DNA of 64,000 nt, from the NCBI GenBank assembly GCA_045222795.1, contig JBGUZF010000060.1, forward strand, positions 22,752 to 86,751. Reading direction: 5' to 3'. This DNA comes from Colimorpha sp045222795. Its GTDB lineage: Bacteria > Bacteroidota > Bacteroidia > Bacteroidales > P3. The number at the start of each line of letters is the position of its first letter. Positions within the stretch are counted from its first letter, which is position 1. Below the pieces are notes generated by a model. It saw nothing but the letters and a program-made list of their open reading frames with translations, did not search any database and was not told where the DNA came from. Both the position numbers and the translations under genes were made by a program. Positions 57,678-64,000 of the stretch are shown piece by piece.

Positions 57678-58391
57678 ATGGAAGTCAAAAAAAATCTCAC
57701 CATCAAGGACCTTCCCGACGAGGACAAACCACGCGAGAGGATGATGACCTTTGGCAAGAAACAACTGTCTAATGCCGAGCTCCTTGCCATACTTTTGCGC
57801 ACCGGCGTGCCGGGCAAGAGCGCCGTCGCCATGGCACAGGAGGTGCTGGCCTCGACGGGCAACAGCCTGACGGCTCTGTCACAAGCCGACGCAAAGCACT
57901 TCGCAACCATAAAAGGCATGGCCTTGGCCAAGACCGCCACCCTCATGGCGGCCCTCGAATTGGGCTGGCGCATGCAGGGCGAGATAGCTGCCGAACGCAA
58001 ACTGGTGCTGAGAGAAAGCCCCGACCTCTTCAACTACCTGCTCCCCCTACTCGTCGACCTCGACCACGAGGAGTTCTGGGCCGTATATATGAACAACTCC
58101 CACAAAGTGCTTGGACGTCAGCGCATATCCATGGGCGGCCAGAGCGACACCAACGTCGACCTGCGCATCCTCTTCCGTGGCGCCCTCGAGCACAAGGCCA
58201 CCATCATCTCGGTGGCCCACAACCACCCATCGGGCTCACTGCACCCCAGCAACGCTGACAAAACACTTACACGCCGCATCTCCGAAGCGGGCAACCTACT
58301 TGGAATCAAACTGGAAGAACATATCATCGTGGCCCTCGGCCTCGACGGCCGCGCCGACTACTTCAGCTTCCACGACAACGGTCTCGTCTAG
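57678..58391 (+). CDS. radC: RadC family JAB-domain protein
   Basis: A 237-aa protein with an N-terminal helix-hairpin-helix-like part (LPDEDKPRERMMTFGKKQLS, LSNAELLAILLRTGVPGKS in pieces) and a C-terminal JAMM domain with the zinc motif HNHPSGSLHPSNAD near residues 178-191. Although named for repair, the biochemical role of RadC is not established. The stop codon overlaps the folB stop in a shared CTAG. Confidence 0.92.
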   Translation: MEVKKNLTIKDLPDEDKPRERMMTFGKKQLSNAELLAILLRTGVPGKSAVAMAQEVLASTGNSLTALSQADAKHFATIKGMALAKTATLMAALELGWRMQGEIAAERKLVLRESPDLFNYLLPLLVDLDHEEFWAVYMNNSHKVLGRQRISMGGQSDTNVDLRILFRGALEHKATIISVAHNHPSGSLHPSNADKTLTRRISEAGNLLGIKLEEHIIVALGLDGRADYFSFHDNGLV

Positions 58392-58744
58392 CGGGCCATG
58401 GCCACCTCGACGCTCACCGAGTCCATCTGGCCGCCGAGGGGCGGGTTGAGCTTGTAGACCTTCACCTTAACATCCTCCACGGCAGGGAATTGTGCCAGCA
58501 CTGCCTCCCCCACCCTGCGGGCCACATGCTCCAGCAGGTTCGAGGGCTTCATCATCTCGGCTTTCACCACCTGATAGACATCGAGGTAACTGACAGTATC
58601 GTCTATGTTGTCAGTCACTTCCGCCCTCGACGTATCTGTCGTGAAGGTCAGGTCGACACGGAAATGCGTCCCTATGGCGCGCTCCTGCTCGAAGCAGCCG
58701 TGGTGCGCATAAAAGCGCATATCGTTAATCGCTATCGTCCCCAT
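58388..58744 (-). CDS. folB: Dihydroneopterin aldolase
   Basis: Forms 6-hydroxymethyl-dihydropterin in folate synthesis. The 118-aa protein from MGTIAINDMRFYAHHG has the conserved AHHGCFEQERAIGTHF segment, the DTVSYLDVYQVV stretch and SNLLEHVARRVGEAVL with the conserved glutamate. An in-frame start at 58765 would add seven residues with no family support. Convergent with radC, and upstream lies the AACCTTT-type repeat. Confidence 0.93.
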   Translation of the reverse strand: MGTIAINDMRFYAHHGCFEQERAIGTHFRVDLTFTTDTSRAEVTDNIDDTVSYLDVYQVVKAEMMKPSNLLEHVARRVGEAVLAQFPAVEDVKVKVYKLNPPLGGQMDSVSVEVAMAR

Positions 58745-58765
58745 CCCTAAATAATTAAAACACAA

Positions 58766-58815
58766 AACCCACCACTAACCTTTAACCATTAACCTTTAAT
58801 CATTAACCTTTACCC
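58766..58815. repeat. TTAACC-type repeat between folB and pheS
   Basis: CCACTAACCTTTAACC, ATTAACCTTTAATC, ATTAACCTTTACCC: units of about 13-14 nt. It fills most of the 72-base gap. Confidence 0.6.
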
Positions 58816-58816
58816 C

Positions 58817-59857
58817 CTAAATAATGTTGTCAAACTGATGCAGGAAGCGCAGGTCGTTCTCGAAATAGAGGCGCAGGTCGCGTATCTGGTACTTCAGCAT
58901 GGCCATGCGCTCCACACCCATGCCGAGGGCGAAGCCCGAGTACTCCTTGCTGTCTATGCCACATGCTTCCAGCACGTTGGGATCCACCATGCCGCAGCCC
59001 AGAATCTCCAGCCAGCCCGTCCCCTTGCAGATGTTGCAGCCCTTGCCGCCGCAGATGTTGCACGAGATGTCCATCTCGGCACTCGGCTCGGTGAAGGGGA
59101 AGTAGCTGGGGCGCAGGCGTATCTGCGTCTGCTCGCCGAACATCTCCTTGGCGAAGTAGAGCAGCGTCTGCTTGAGGTCGGCGAAAGTCACCTTCTTGTC
59201 CACATAGAGTGCCTCCACCTGGTGGAAGATGCAGTGGGCACGGGCGCTGATGGCCTCGTTGCGGAACACACGGCCCGGGGCTATGATGCGTATCGGGGGC
59301 TTGTGGGTCTCCATCACCCTCACCTGCACCGACGAGGTATGGGTCCTCAATGCTATATCCTGCTTCCCTTCCTCTTTCTGCACGAAGAAGGTGTCCTGCA
59401 TGTCGCGTGCCGGATGGTCGGGCGGGAAGTTCAAGGCCGAGAAGAGGTGCCAGTCGTCCTCTATCTCCACACTCTCCTCGACGGTGAAGCCTATGCGGGC
59501 GAATATCTCGGCAATCTCGTTCATGGTCACCGACAGCACATGGCGCGAGCCGCGCTGGCTGAAGTCGGCAGGCATCGTCAGGTCGTGGGTGTCACCCTGT
59601 TCGGCCTGTTCCTCGACGAAGTTCTTCCATTCTTCTATCTTGGCCTGTGCTGCCGTCTTCAGCTGGTTCAGGGCCACACCCATCTCTTTCTTCTGATCGT
59701 TGGGCAGGGTCTTGAACTGCTCGAAGAGGTCGGCCAATATACCTTTGCGGCCCAGAAAACGCACGCGGAACTGCTCCACGCCGGCGGCGCGGTCTTTGAA
59801 GTCTTCTATGCGTGCCGCCTTTATCTCCTCAATATACTGAGCTATCTGTGTCTTCAT
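58817..59857 (-). CDS. pheS: Phenylalanyl-tRNA synthetase alpha subunit
   Basis: Catalytic subunit of the alpha2beta2 enzyme that charges tRNA-Phe. The 346-aa protein has the N-terminal coiled-coil arm (EEIKAARIEDFKDR to QAKIEEWKNFVEEQ), motif 2 (GRVFRNEAISARAHCIFHQVE), the cysteine cluster CNICGGKGCNICKGTGW seen in many bacterial PheS, and motif 3 (SGFALGMGVERMAMLKYQI). The start at 59857 (MKTQIAQY) fits the family; the frame is open further upstream but lies inside the cyclophilin gene. pheT is not in the window. Confidence 0.95.
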   Translation of the reverse strand: MKTQIAQYIEEIKAARIEDFKDRAAGVEQFRVRFLGRKGILADLFEQFKTLPNDQKKEMGVALNQLKTAAQAKIEEWKNFVEEQAEQGDTHDLTMPADFSQRGSRHVLSVTMNEIAEIFARIGFTVEESVEIEDDWHLFSALNFPPDHPARDMQDTFFVQKEEGKQDIALRTHTSSVQVRVMETHKPPIRIIAPGRVFRNEAISARAHCIFHQVEALYVDKKVTFADLKQTLLYFAKEMFGEQTQIRLRPSYFPFTEPSAEMDISCNICGGKGCNICKGTGWLEILGCGMVDPNVLEACGIDSKEYSGFALGMGVERMAMLKYQIRDLRLYFENDLRFLHQFDNII

Positions 59858-59874
59858 ATATGTCTGTGTCCTTG

Positions 59875-60558
59875 TTATTTTTCTATTTTCACCTTCAGTA
59901 TCTTCACGTCCTTCACCGGACGGTCCATACGGTCGCACTCCACTGCGGCTATCTTGTCCACCACCTCCAGGCCTTTCACAACCTCGCCGAACACCGTGTA
60001 GTCGCCGTCGAGGTGCGGCGTGCCGCCCACGGTGGTGTACACCCTGCGCTGCTCGGGGGTGAACTTCTTGCCGAAGCGCGCCTCCATCATGTCGAGGGTC
60101 TTGTTGTCCCACACGTTGCCCTGCACTATATAGAACTGCGAGGCCGACGATTCTTTCTTCGGGTTCACGTCGTCACCCTGGCGTGCTGCACACAGTGCAC
60201 CTTTCTTGTGGATATGGTTGGCGCGGAACTCGGCGGGCACCGTGTAGCCAAGGGTGCCGTCACCCAACGGCTGGCCGGGCTTGGCATCGCGCGACTTGGG
60301 GTCGCCGCCCTGTATCATGAAATTCTTTATCACACGGTGGAAAAGCAGGCCGTCATAGGTGCCGTCCTTGACCAATTTCATAAAGTTGTCGCGGTGCTTG
60401 GGGGTGTCGTTGTACAGCAAAAGCACTATGTCGCCCTCCGTGGTGGTCATCCTCACGGTCACTCCGTCGCGCTTCGCACCGTCATGTTTGTCAGCCGTTT
60501 GCGCCGACAACAGCGTCGCCGCCAGCAAAAAAATTGCAAGAAAAGTGAACTTTTTCAT
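59875..60558 (-). CDS. Secreted cyclophilin-type peptidyl-prolyl isomerase
   Basis: A 227-aa protein with a signal peptide (MKKFTFLAIFLLAATLLSAQ), so it acts in the periplasm or at the outer membrane on proline isomerisation during folding. The cyclophilin core shows TTEGDIVLLLYND, DGLLFHRVIKNFMIQGGDP with the catalytic arginine, a KKGALCAARQGDDVNPKKESSASQFYI (in pieces, GALCAAR and SASQFYI) segment and VFGEVVKGLEVVDKIA. It has a long insert (TLDMMEARFGKKFTPEQRRVY) typical of Bacteroidota members. Confidence 0.93.
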   Translation of the reverse strand: MKKFTFLAIFLLAATLLSAQTADKHDGAKRDGVTVRMTTTEGDIVLLLYNDTPKHRDNFMKLVKDGTYDGLLFHRVIKNFMIQGGDPKSRDAKPGQPLGDGTLGYTVPAEFRANHIHKKGALCAARQGDDVNPKKESSASQFYIVQGNVWDNKTLDMMEARFGKKFTPEQRRVYTTVGGTPHLDGDYTVFGEVVKGLEVVDKIAAVECDRMDRPVKDVKILKVKIEK

Positions 60559-60578
60559 CCTATCTCAATTATTTTTAC

Positions 60579-60600
60579 TAATTTTGCAATTGCAAAAGTA
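60579..60600. promoter_or_regulatory. Face-to-face divergent -7 boxes in a palindrome
   Basis: The plus-strand box TAATTTTG (60579-60586) and the minus-strand box TACTTTTG (60600-60593) share the perfect 16-base palindrome TTTTGCAATTGCAAAA (60582-60597). They would drive the 125-aa lipoprotein gene and the cyclophilin gene respectively. Confidence 0.55.
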
Positions 60601-60641
60601 AGAATAAAAACAGAAATAAAGCGACAAAAAATCATACTTTT

Positions 60642-61019
60642 ATGAACAAAAAACACATCCTGTTCCCTGCACTGCTGTTTATCAGCCTCTTAACGGCAGC
60701 CGTTTTTTCGGCATGCGACAAGGACACCAACTGCTATTTGGATGTTATGGTGGTCGAAGAAGGCACCCGCACGCCCGTTCCGAACGCAAAAATTGAAATT
60801 TATCAGGAGCAAGGCTCCGTCCATGACGAGGGTACCACCGACGCCAACGGCAAGTACTCGACCCACTTCCCCGCCCCCGCCATCCTCACCGTCGACGCAC
60901 GCCTCATCGTTGACGAAGAGAACAACGGCCACCGCGACGGTTCCACCACCGTGCGCACCGCCGACGGCGAGACCGTGACGGCCATCGTCACCCTGGCAAG
61001 CGAAATCTCATACATCTAA
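60642..61019 (+). CDS. Small lipoprotein with carboxypeptidase-like beta domain
   Basis: A 125-aa lipoprotein (signal MNKKHILFPALLFISLLTAA, lipid cysteine in FSAC at residue 25). The mature part is one beta-sandwich: YLDVMVVEEGTRTPVPNAKI, then EGTTDANGKYSTHFPAP, the pattern of CarboxypepD_reg/CNA-B-like domains, with a short C-terminus. Role unknown; related domains serve as structural or recognition modules at the surface. It is 17 bases upstream of the DUF4301 gene and probably co-transcribed. Confidence 0.75.
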   Translation: MNKKHILFPALLFISLLTAAVFSACDKDTNCYLDVMVVEEGTRTPVPNAKIEIYQEQGSVHDEGTTDANGKYSTHFPAPAILTVDARLIVDEENNGHRDGSTTVRTADGETVTAIVTLASEISYI

Positions 61020-61036
61020 CCCAAACATCACAGGTC

Positions 61037-62563
61037 ATGGTATTTAACCCCACCGGCCAAGACCTCGCCCAGCTCGAAGGTCTTGGTCTTACCATTGAGC
61101 GCGTGCAGGCGCAAATCGACAATTTCAAGGAGGGCTTCCCCAAGAGCCGTCTCGATGCCCCCGCCACCCCCGCCAACGGCGGCATACGCGTGCTCGACGA
61201 CAAGGAGATAGCGCGCTACGAGCGCCAGTACTGCACCCTCGGGCGCGGCAAACGTCTGCTCAAGTTCGTCCCCGCCTCGGGCGCGGCCACGCGCATGTTC
61301 AAAGACCTCTATGCCTTCGCCTCCACCTACTTCGGCGTGGCCACCAACTTCGACCGCGAGTTCCCCGAGGTCAAGCTCTTCCTCGAGAACCTGCGCTCCT
61401 TCGCCTTCTGGAACGACCTCAAGGCCTGCATGGCCGCCGCCGACCTCGACATCGAGGACTACCTCCAGCGCGGCGACTACAGCACCATCATCAACTTCCT
61501 CCTCAAGGAGCAATACCTCGCCTACGGCAGCCTGCCCAAAGGGCTGCTCAAATTCCACCGCTACGGCGAGGTGCAGCGCACACCCGTCGAGGAACACATC
61601 GTCGAGGGAGCCCTCTACGCACGCAACACCGACGGCACCGTCAACCTCCACTTCACCATCTCGCCCGAGCACCGCGCCGCCTTCCGCCGCAAGGTCGCCG
61701 AGGTGAAGCACTACTACGAGTCCACCTTCGGCATCAAGCTCAAAATCACCTTCTCCGAGCAGAAGCACTACACCGACATCATAGCCGTCGACGAGCAGAA
61801 CAACCCTGTGCGCGACGACGACGGCCGCCTCGTCTTCCGCCCGGGCGGCCACGGCGCACTGATAGAGAACCTCAACGAGCAGCACGCCGACCTCATCTTC
61901 ATCAAGAACATCGACAACGTGGTGCCCGACTGGATGAAGCACACCACCGTCATCTACAAGCAGGTCCTCGCTGGCATGCTCCTCGAGCTCAAGGCCAAGG
62001 TCGACGACGCCCTGCGCACCCTCGACGCCCGTCCCGACGACAAGACCGTCAGCAAGCTGGCCGCCTTCGCCGCCAAGGAACTCAACATCACCGTCCCCGA
62101 CGGCTGCACCGCCCGCCAGCTCCACGACCTCCTCAACCGTCCCATGCGCATCTGCGGCATGGTCAAGAACCTCGGCGAGCCCGGCGGCGGTCCCTTCTAC
62201 ACCATCGACACCCGCGGCCGCCGTTCGCTCCAGATCGTCGAGTCCGCCCAGGTCAACCACAACGACCCGCAACAGGAAGCACTCTTCCAAGGCTCCACCC
62301 ACTTCAACCCCGTCGACCTCGTCTGCTGCACCCGCAACTACCGCGGCCGCTACTTCGACCTCCGCCGCTATGTCGACCCCAAGACCGGCTTCACCAGCAA
62401 GAAAACCAAAGGGGCCGTCACCCTCAAGTCGCAGGAGCTGCCGGGCCTCTGGAACGGCGCCATGGCCGACTGGATCACCCTCTTCGTCGAGGTCCCCGTG
62501 GCCACCTTCAACCCCGTCAAGACCGTCAACGACCTATTAAGAAAAGAGCACCGCGAAGGCTGA
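61037..62563 (+). CDS. DUF4301 family protein
   Basis: A 508-aa cytoplasmic-looking protein of a family nearly restricted to Bacteroidota. The sequence has a nucleotidyltransferase-like start (KRLLKFVPASGAATRMFKDL near residues 71-90), resembling sugar-nucleotide pyrophosphorylase loops, then EDYLQRGDYSTIINFLL, KGLLKFHRYG, EEHIVEGALYARN, and GGHGALIENLNEQHADLIF, all well-conserved-looking blocks. The biochemical function is not established; transfer of a nucleotide to a sugar phosphate is an inference from the SGAATRM loop and GGHGAL block. The last codons (HREG) lie in the first copy of a 69-nt tandem repeat. Confidence 0.88.
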   Translation: MVFNPTGQDLAQLEGLGLTIERVQAQIDNFKEGFPKSRLDAPATPANGGIRVLDDKEIARYERQYCTLGRGKRLLKFVPASGAATRMFKDLYAFASTYFGVATNFDREFPEVKLFLENLRSFAFWNDLKACMAAADLDIEDYLQRGDYSTIINFLLKEQYLAYGSLPKGLLKFHRYGEVQRTPVEEHIVEGALYARNTDGTVNLHFTISPEHRAAFRRKVAEVKHYYESTFGIKLKITFSEQKHYTDIIAVDEQNNPVRDDDGRLVFRPGGHGALIENLNEQHADLIFIKNIDNVVPDWMKHTTVIYKQVLAGMLLELKAKVDDALRTLDARPDDKTVSKLAAFAAKELNITVPDGCTARQLHDLLNRPMRICGMVKNLGEPGGGPFYTIDTRGRRSLQIVESAQVNHNDPQQEALFQGSTHFNPVDLVCCTRNYRGRYFDLRRYVDPKTGFTSKKTKGAVTLKSQELPGLWNGAMADWITLFVEVPVATFNPVKTVNDLLRKEHREG

Positions 62564-62704
62564 GAGGAGAGGGAACTCGTTCACTATCCCGAAGCGCAGC
62601 GGGGAAGACGTAGTCAGCACCGCGAAGGCTGAGAGGCAAGGAAGCTTGCTTACTCGCCCGAAGCGCAGCGGGGAAGACGCAGTCACCACCGCGAAGGCTG
62701 AGAT
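62549..62704. repeat. 69-nt tandem repeat overlapping the DUF4301 stop
   Basis: Units start at 62549, 62618 and 62687 with CACCGCGAAGGCTGAGA and contain CCCGAAGCGCAGCGGGGAAGACG near the end of each full unit (in pieces: CCCGAAGCGCAGCGG and GGAAGACG). Two full units and a partial third; the middle of each unit varies (GGGAACTCGTTCACT versus GGAAGCTTGCTTACT). The first unit contains the DUF4301 stop codon at 62561-62563. Confidence 0.9.
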
Positions 62705-62852
62705 AAATCGCCTTGCCGCTGACGCGGCAGAAATCTAGTAAATCTAGTAAATTATTGCGCTTCGCGTAATGGTTTGCTTCTTACCGCCGCAGGCGGAAAA
62801 AATTTATAAGATTTACAAGATTTCGTGAGCCGCAGGCGAGCAGGCGAAACAA
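62705..62852. repeat. Intergenic block of small palindromes and AT repeats
   Basis: This is the rest of a 381-base gene-free gap. It holds TGCCGC-TGAC-GCGGCA, the direct repeat AAATCTAGTAAATCTAGTAA, GCGC-TT-CGCG, CCGCC-GCA-GGCGG and TTATAAGATTTACAAGATTT. No coding frame of note. Its mix of GC palindromes and AT direct repeats looks like a decayed or composite repeat unit. Confidence 0.6.
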
Positions 62853-62892
62853 GAAAAAAGCCCCTGAAATGTTAAAATTTGGGGGCTTTTGT
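62852..62892. terminator. Terminator between the DUF4301 operon and the sigma-factor operon
   Basis: AAAAAAGCCCC ... GGGGGCTTTT with a loop of about 18 bases that itself pairs AAAT/ATTT. Symmetric, so it could work in both directions. The sigma gene starts 53 bases later. Confidence 0.82.
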
Positions 62893-62944
62893 CACATTTC
62901 GACAAAAAAATGGTACTCTATTATATAGAGGCACACACTTCCTC

Positions 62945-63463
62945 ATGCCGAAGACCGACATACAAACCGCCGACAGCACCGTCGACATGCTGCTGCGCCA
63001 CCGACACTTTATCTGGTGGCTCTGCCTGCGTCATGCCCTTGGCGAGGTGGCCTATGGCGGCGACCTGGCACAGGAGGTCTTCGCCGTGCTGAGCCGCTGC
63101 CACCCGCAGCTGCCGGCCAACGCCAGCCCCAGGGTGGAGCGTGCATGGCTACGCACAGCCACACGCAATGTGCTCAACCATCTGAGCCGCCATCCCGTGG
63201 TACACACAGTGCCCCTGACCGCAAAACACGACCATGCCGAGGACGACGGCTACCGCCGTCGGCACGAGCTGGTCGACGAACTAGCCGCCTACCTCGACGA
63301 CGACGAACACCAGCTGCTGCAGCTCCACCTCGACGGTTTCTCCAACGACGAGATAGCCATCATCCTAGGCATCAAGACCGACGCCGTGCGCCAGCGCATG
63401 CACCGCATCGTCGGCAAGATGCGCGCCACATACGAAAAACTTTATAATACCCACATACAATGA
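62945..63463 (+). CDS. Sigma-70 family (ECF-like) RNA polymerase sigma factor
   Basis: A 172-aa protein from MPKTDIQTADST. The region 2 pattern is recognisable but divergent (GGDLAQEVFAVLSRCHPQL, RAWLRTATRNVLNHLSRHP). Region 4 has LVDELAAYLDDDEHQLLQLHLDGFSNDEIAIILGIKTDAVRQRM (in pieces: DDEHQLLQLHLDGFSNDEIA and IILGIKTDAVRQRM), a good helix-turn-helix. An in-frame ATG at 62879 lies inside the terminator hairpin and is rejected. It overlaps the next gene by four bases. Confidence 0.82.
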   Translation: MPKTDIQTADSTVDMLLRHRHFIWWLCLRHALGEVAYGGDLAQEVFAVLSRCHPQLPANASPRVERAWLRTATRNVLNHLSRHPVVHTVPLTAKHDHAEDDGYRRRHELVDELAAYLDDDEHQLLQLHLDGFSNDEIAIILGIKTDAVRQRMHRIVGKMRATYEKLYNTHIQ

Positions 63464-63732
63464 ACGAGCAAGAAATCACCCTCCTCCTCGAGAGCCTGCG
63501 TCGGCAGCAGCCGCGACCGGCCGACTCGCGTCTGCTCGATGCCATCGGCGGCTACCGCCGATGGGGTCGCAGCGTAAGTCGCTGGCGCGCCCTCGCCGCC
63601 GTTGTGATGCTGGTGCTCATCACCGCCGCCACCGCGGCTTTCGTGCCCGAGCCGCGCTACGCATTTGTCGAGGGCGCCGCCTCGGCCACCGTCGCCTGCC
63701 AGCATGTAGACTTAATACTCGCCAAAGCATGA
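63460..63732 (+). CDS. Small membrane protein, putative anti-sigma factor
   Basis: A 90-aa protein with a charged N-terminus of about 40 residues (MNEQEITLLLESLRRQQPR), one membrane helix (WRALAAVVMLVLITAATAAF) and a short periplasmic tail (VPEPRYAFVEGAASATVACQ). The position directly after a sigma-factor gene, with overlapping stop and start, suggests an anti-sigma factor, but no known domain is seen. The next gene overlaps it by four bases. Confidence 0.6.
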   Translation: MNEQEITLLLESLRRQQPRPADSRLLDAIGGYRRWGRSVSRWRALAAVVMLVLITAATAAFVPEPRYAFVEGAASATVACQHVDLILAKA

Positions 63733-64000
63733 AACGCCGCATCCTCCTCTTCTCCCTTGCAGCCCTGCTGTGCGTTGCCGCCGTGGTGGTATGGAAATAC
63801 CGCGCCGCCATATTCCGCAACGGCGACGTCAGCGAGCTATACCTCCGCTATGCCGACACAGAGGGAATCGACGCCACCTTCATCAAAGACTTCCATGTCA
63901 ACGACACCGTCTACGTCGACGTCACACTGCTGCAGGCTACAGACTCCGCAGGGTGGGAGACACTGTTGAGCAATGTAAAATTACCAGAAGAGATGCACGA
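63729..64000 (+). CDS. Membrane-anchored or secreted hypothetical protein, 5' part
   Basis: Starts at ATG 63729 (MKRRILLFSLAALLCVAAVV) and is open to the end of the window, 90 codons. The N-terminal helix is a signal anchor or signal peptide. The visible part after it (GDVSELYLRYADTEGIDATF and VDVTLLQATDSAGWETLLSN) matches no family I know. It is the third gene of the overlapping sigma-factor operon and so a likely part of the signalling unit. Confidence 0.65.
   Translation, partial: MKRRILLFSLAALLCVAAVVVWKYRAAIFRNGDVSELYLRYADTEGIDATFIKDFHVNDTVYVDVTLLQATDSAGWETLLSNVKLPEEMH

Noticed and set aside
59858..60112. N-terminal extension of PheS
   Set aside because: It overlaps the cyclophilin gene in another frame and has no family support.
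62549..62704. CRISPR array
   Set aside because: Only two and a partial units, 69 nt with conserved segments at both ends and no short palindromic repeat with unique spacers; no cas genes nearby.

Overview
The window is a 64 kb, gene-dense, G+C-rich chromosomal segment from a member of the Bacteroidota, most likely a Bacteroidales lineage with a type IX secretion system (T9SS). The evidence is a full-length SprA, PorV/PorQ-type and PorE-like proteins, a cargo protein with a type A sorting domain, a fused SecDF, the hexameric GdhA, the long PurM, DUF4301, and promoters of the TTTG-N19/20-TAnnTTTG type with no Shine-Dalgarno sequences. No phage, plasmid, CRISPR array, rRNA or classical transposase was seen. 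The accessory character comes from surface proteins and an unusual load of short periodic DNA repeats.

Layout. 1-5.7 kb: end of a nucleoside kinase, aroK, recN, an AT-rich four-helix-bundle gene framed by inverted decamer arrays, sufS and a DedA protein. 5.7-17.5 kb: a TPR protein, sprA, ruvA, a beta-helix lipoprotein and an M64-type peptidase, all on the minus strand. 17.6-19.6 kb: Sua5/YrdC, a small four-helix membrane protein and panC on the plus strand. 19.7-23.8 kb: an ECF sigma/anti-sigma pair with three beta-barrel proteins, and aroQ. 24-27.8 kb: a BlaI repressor, a BlaR1-like M56 protein whose sensor is replaced by a lipocalin-like domain, and a TonB-dependent receptor. 27.9-37.4 kb: gdhA, a hydrolase, a PorE-like OmpA protein, a glycosyltransferase with a five-copy octamer inside its coding sequence, YitT, tRNA-Gly(CCC) and purM. 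37.5-44 kb: a lipoprotein, a T9SS cargo protein, pnp, rpsO, a HIT protein and greA. 44-57.5 kb: a PorV/PorQ-like protein, a 1664-aa secreted protein, a 1263-aa TonB-dependent receptor, a small acidic protein and secDF. 57.6-64 kb: radC, folB, pheS, a cyclophilin, a lipoprotein, DUF4301, a 69-nt tandem repeat and a second sigma-factor operon that runs off the end.

How it fits together. SecDF moves envelope proteins across the inner membrane. SprA with PorV-type partners exports CTD proteins, two of which (563 aa and 1664 aa) are encoded here. Two sigma-factor loci and the BlaI/M56 pair are candidate envelope sensors.

The most unusual content is non-coding: (i) decamer arrays of the GAAGTTAAGG type present once without a gene and once around a four-helix-bundle gene; (ii) three hairpins built from 11-nt units with related cores; (iii) a possible attenuator between ruvA and sprA; (iv) repeats that run in frame through panC, recN and a glycosyltransferase, the last a candidate phase-variable gene.
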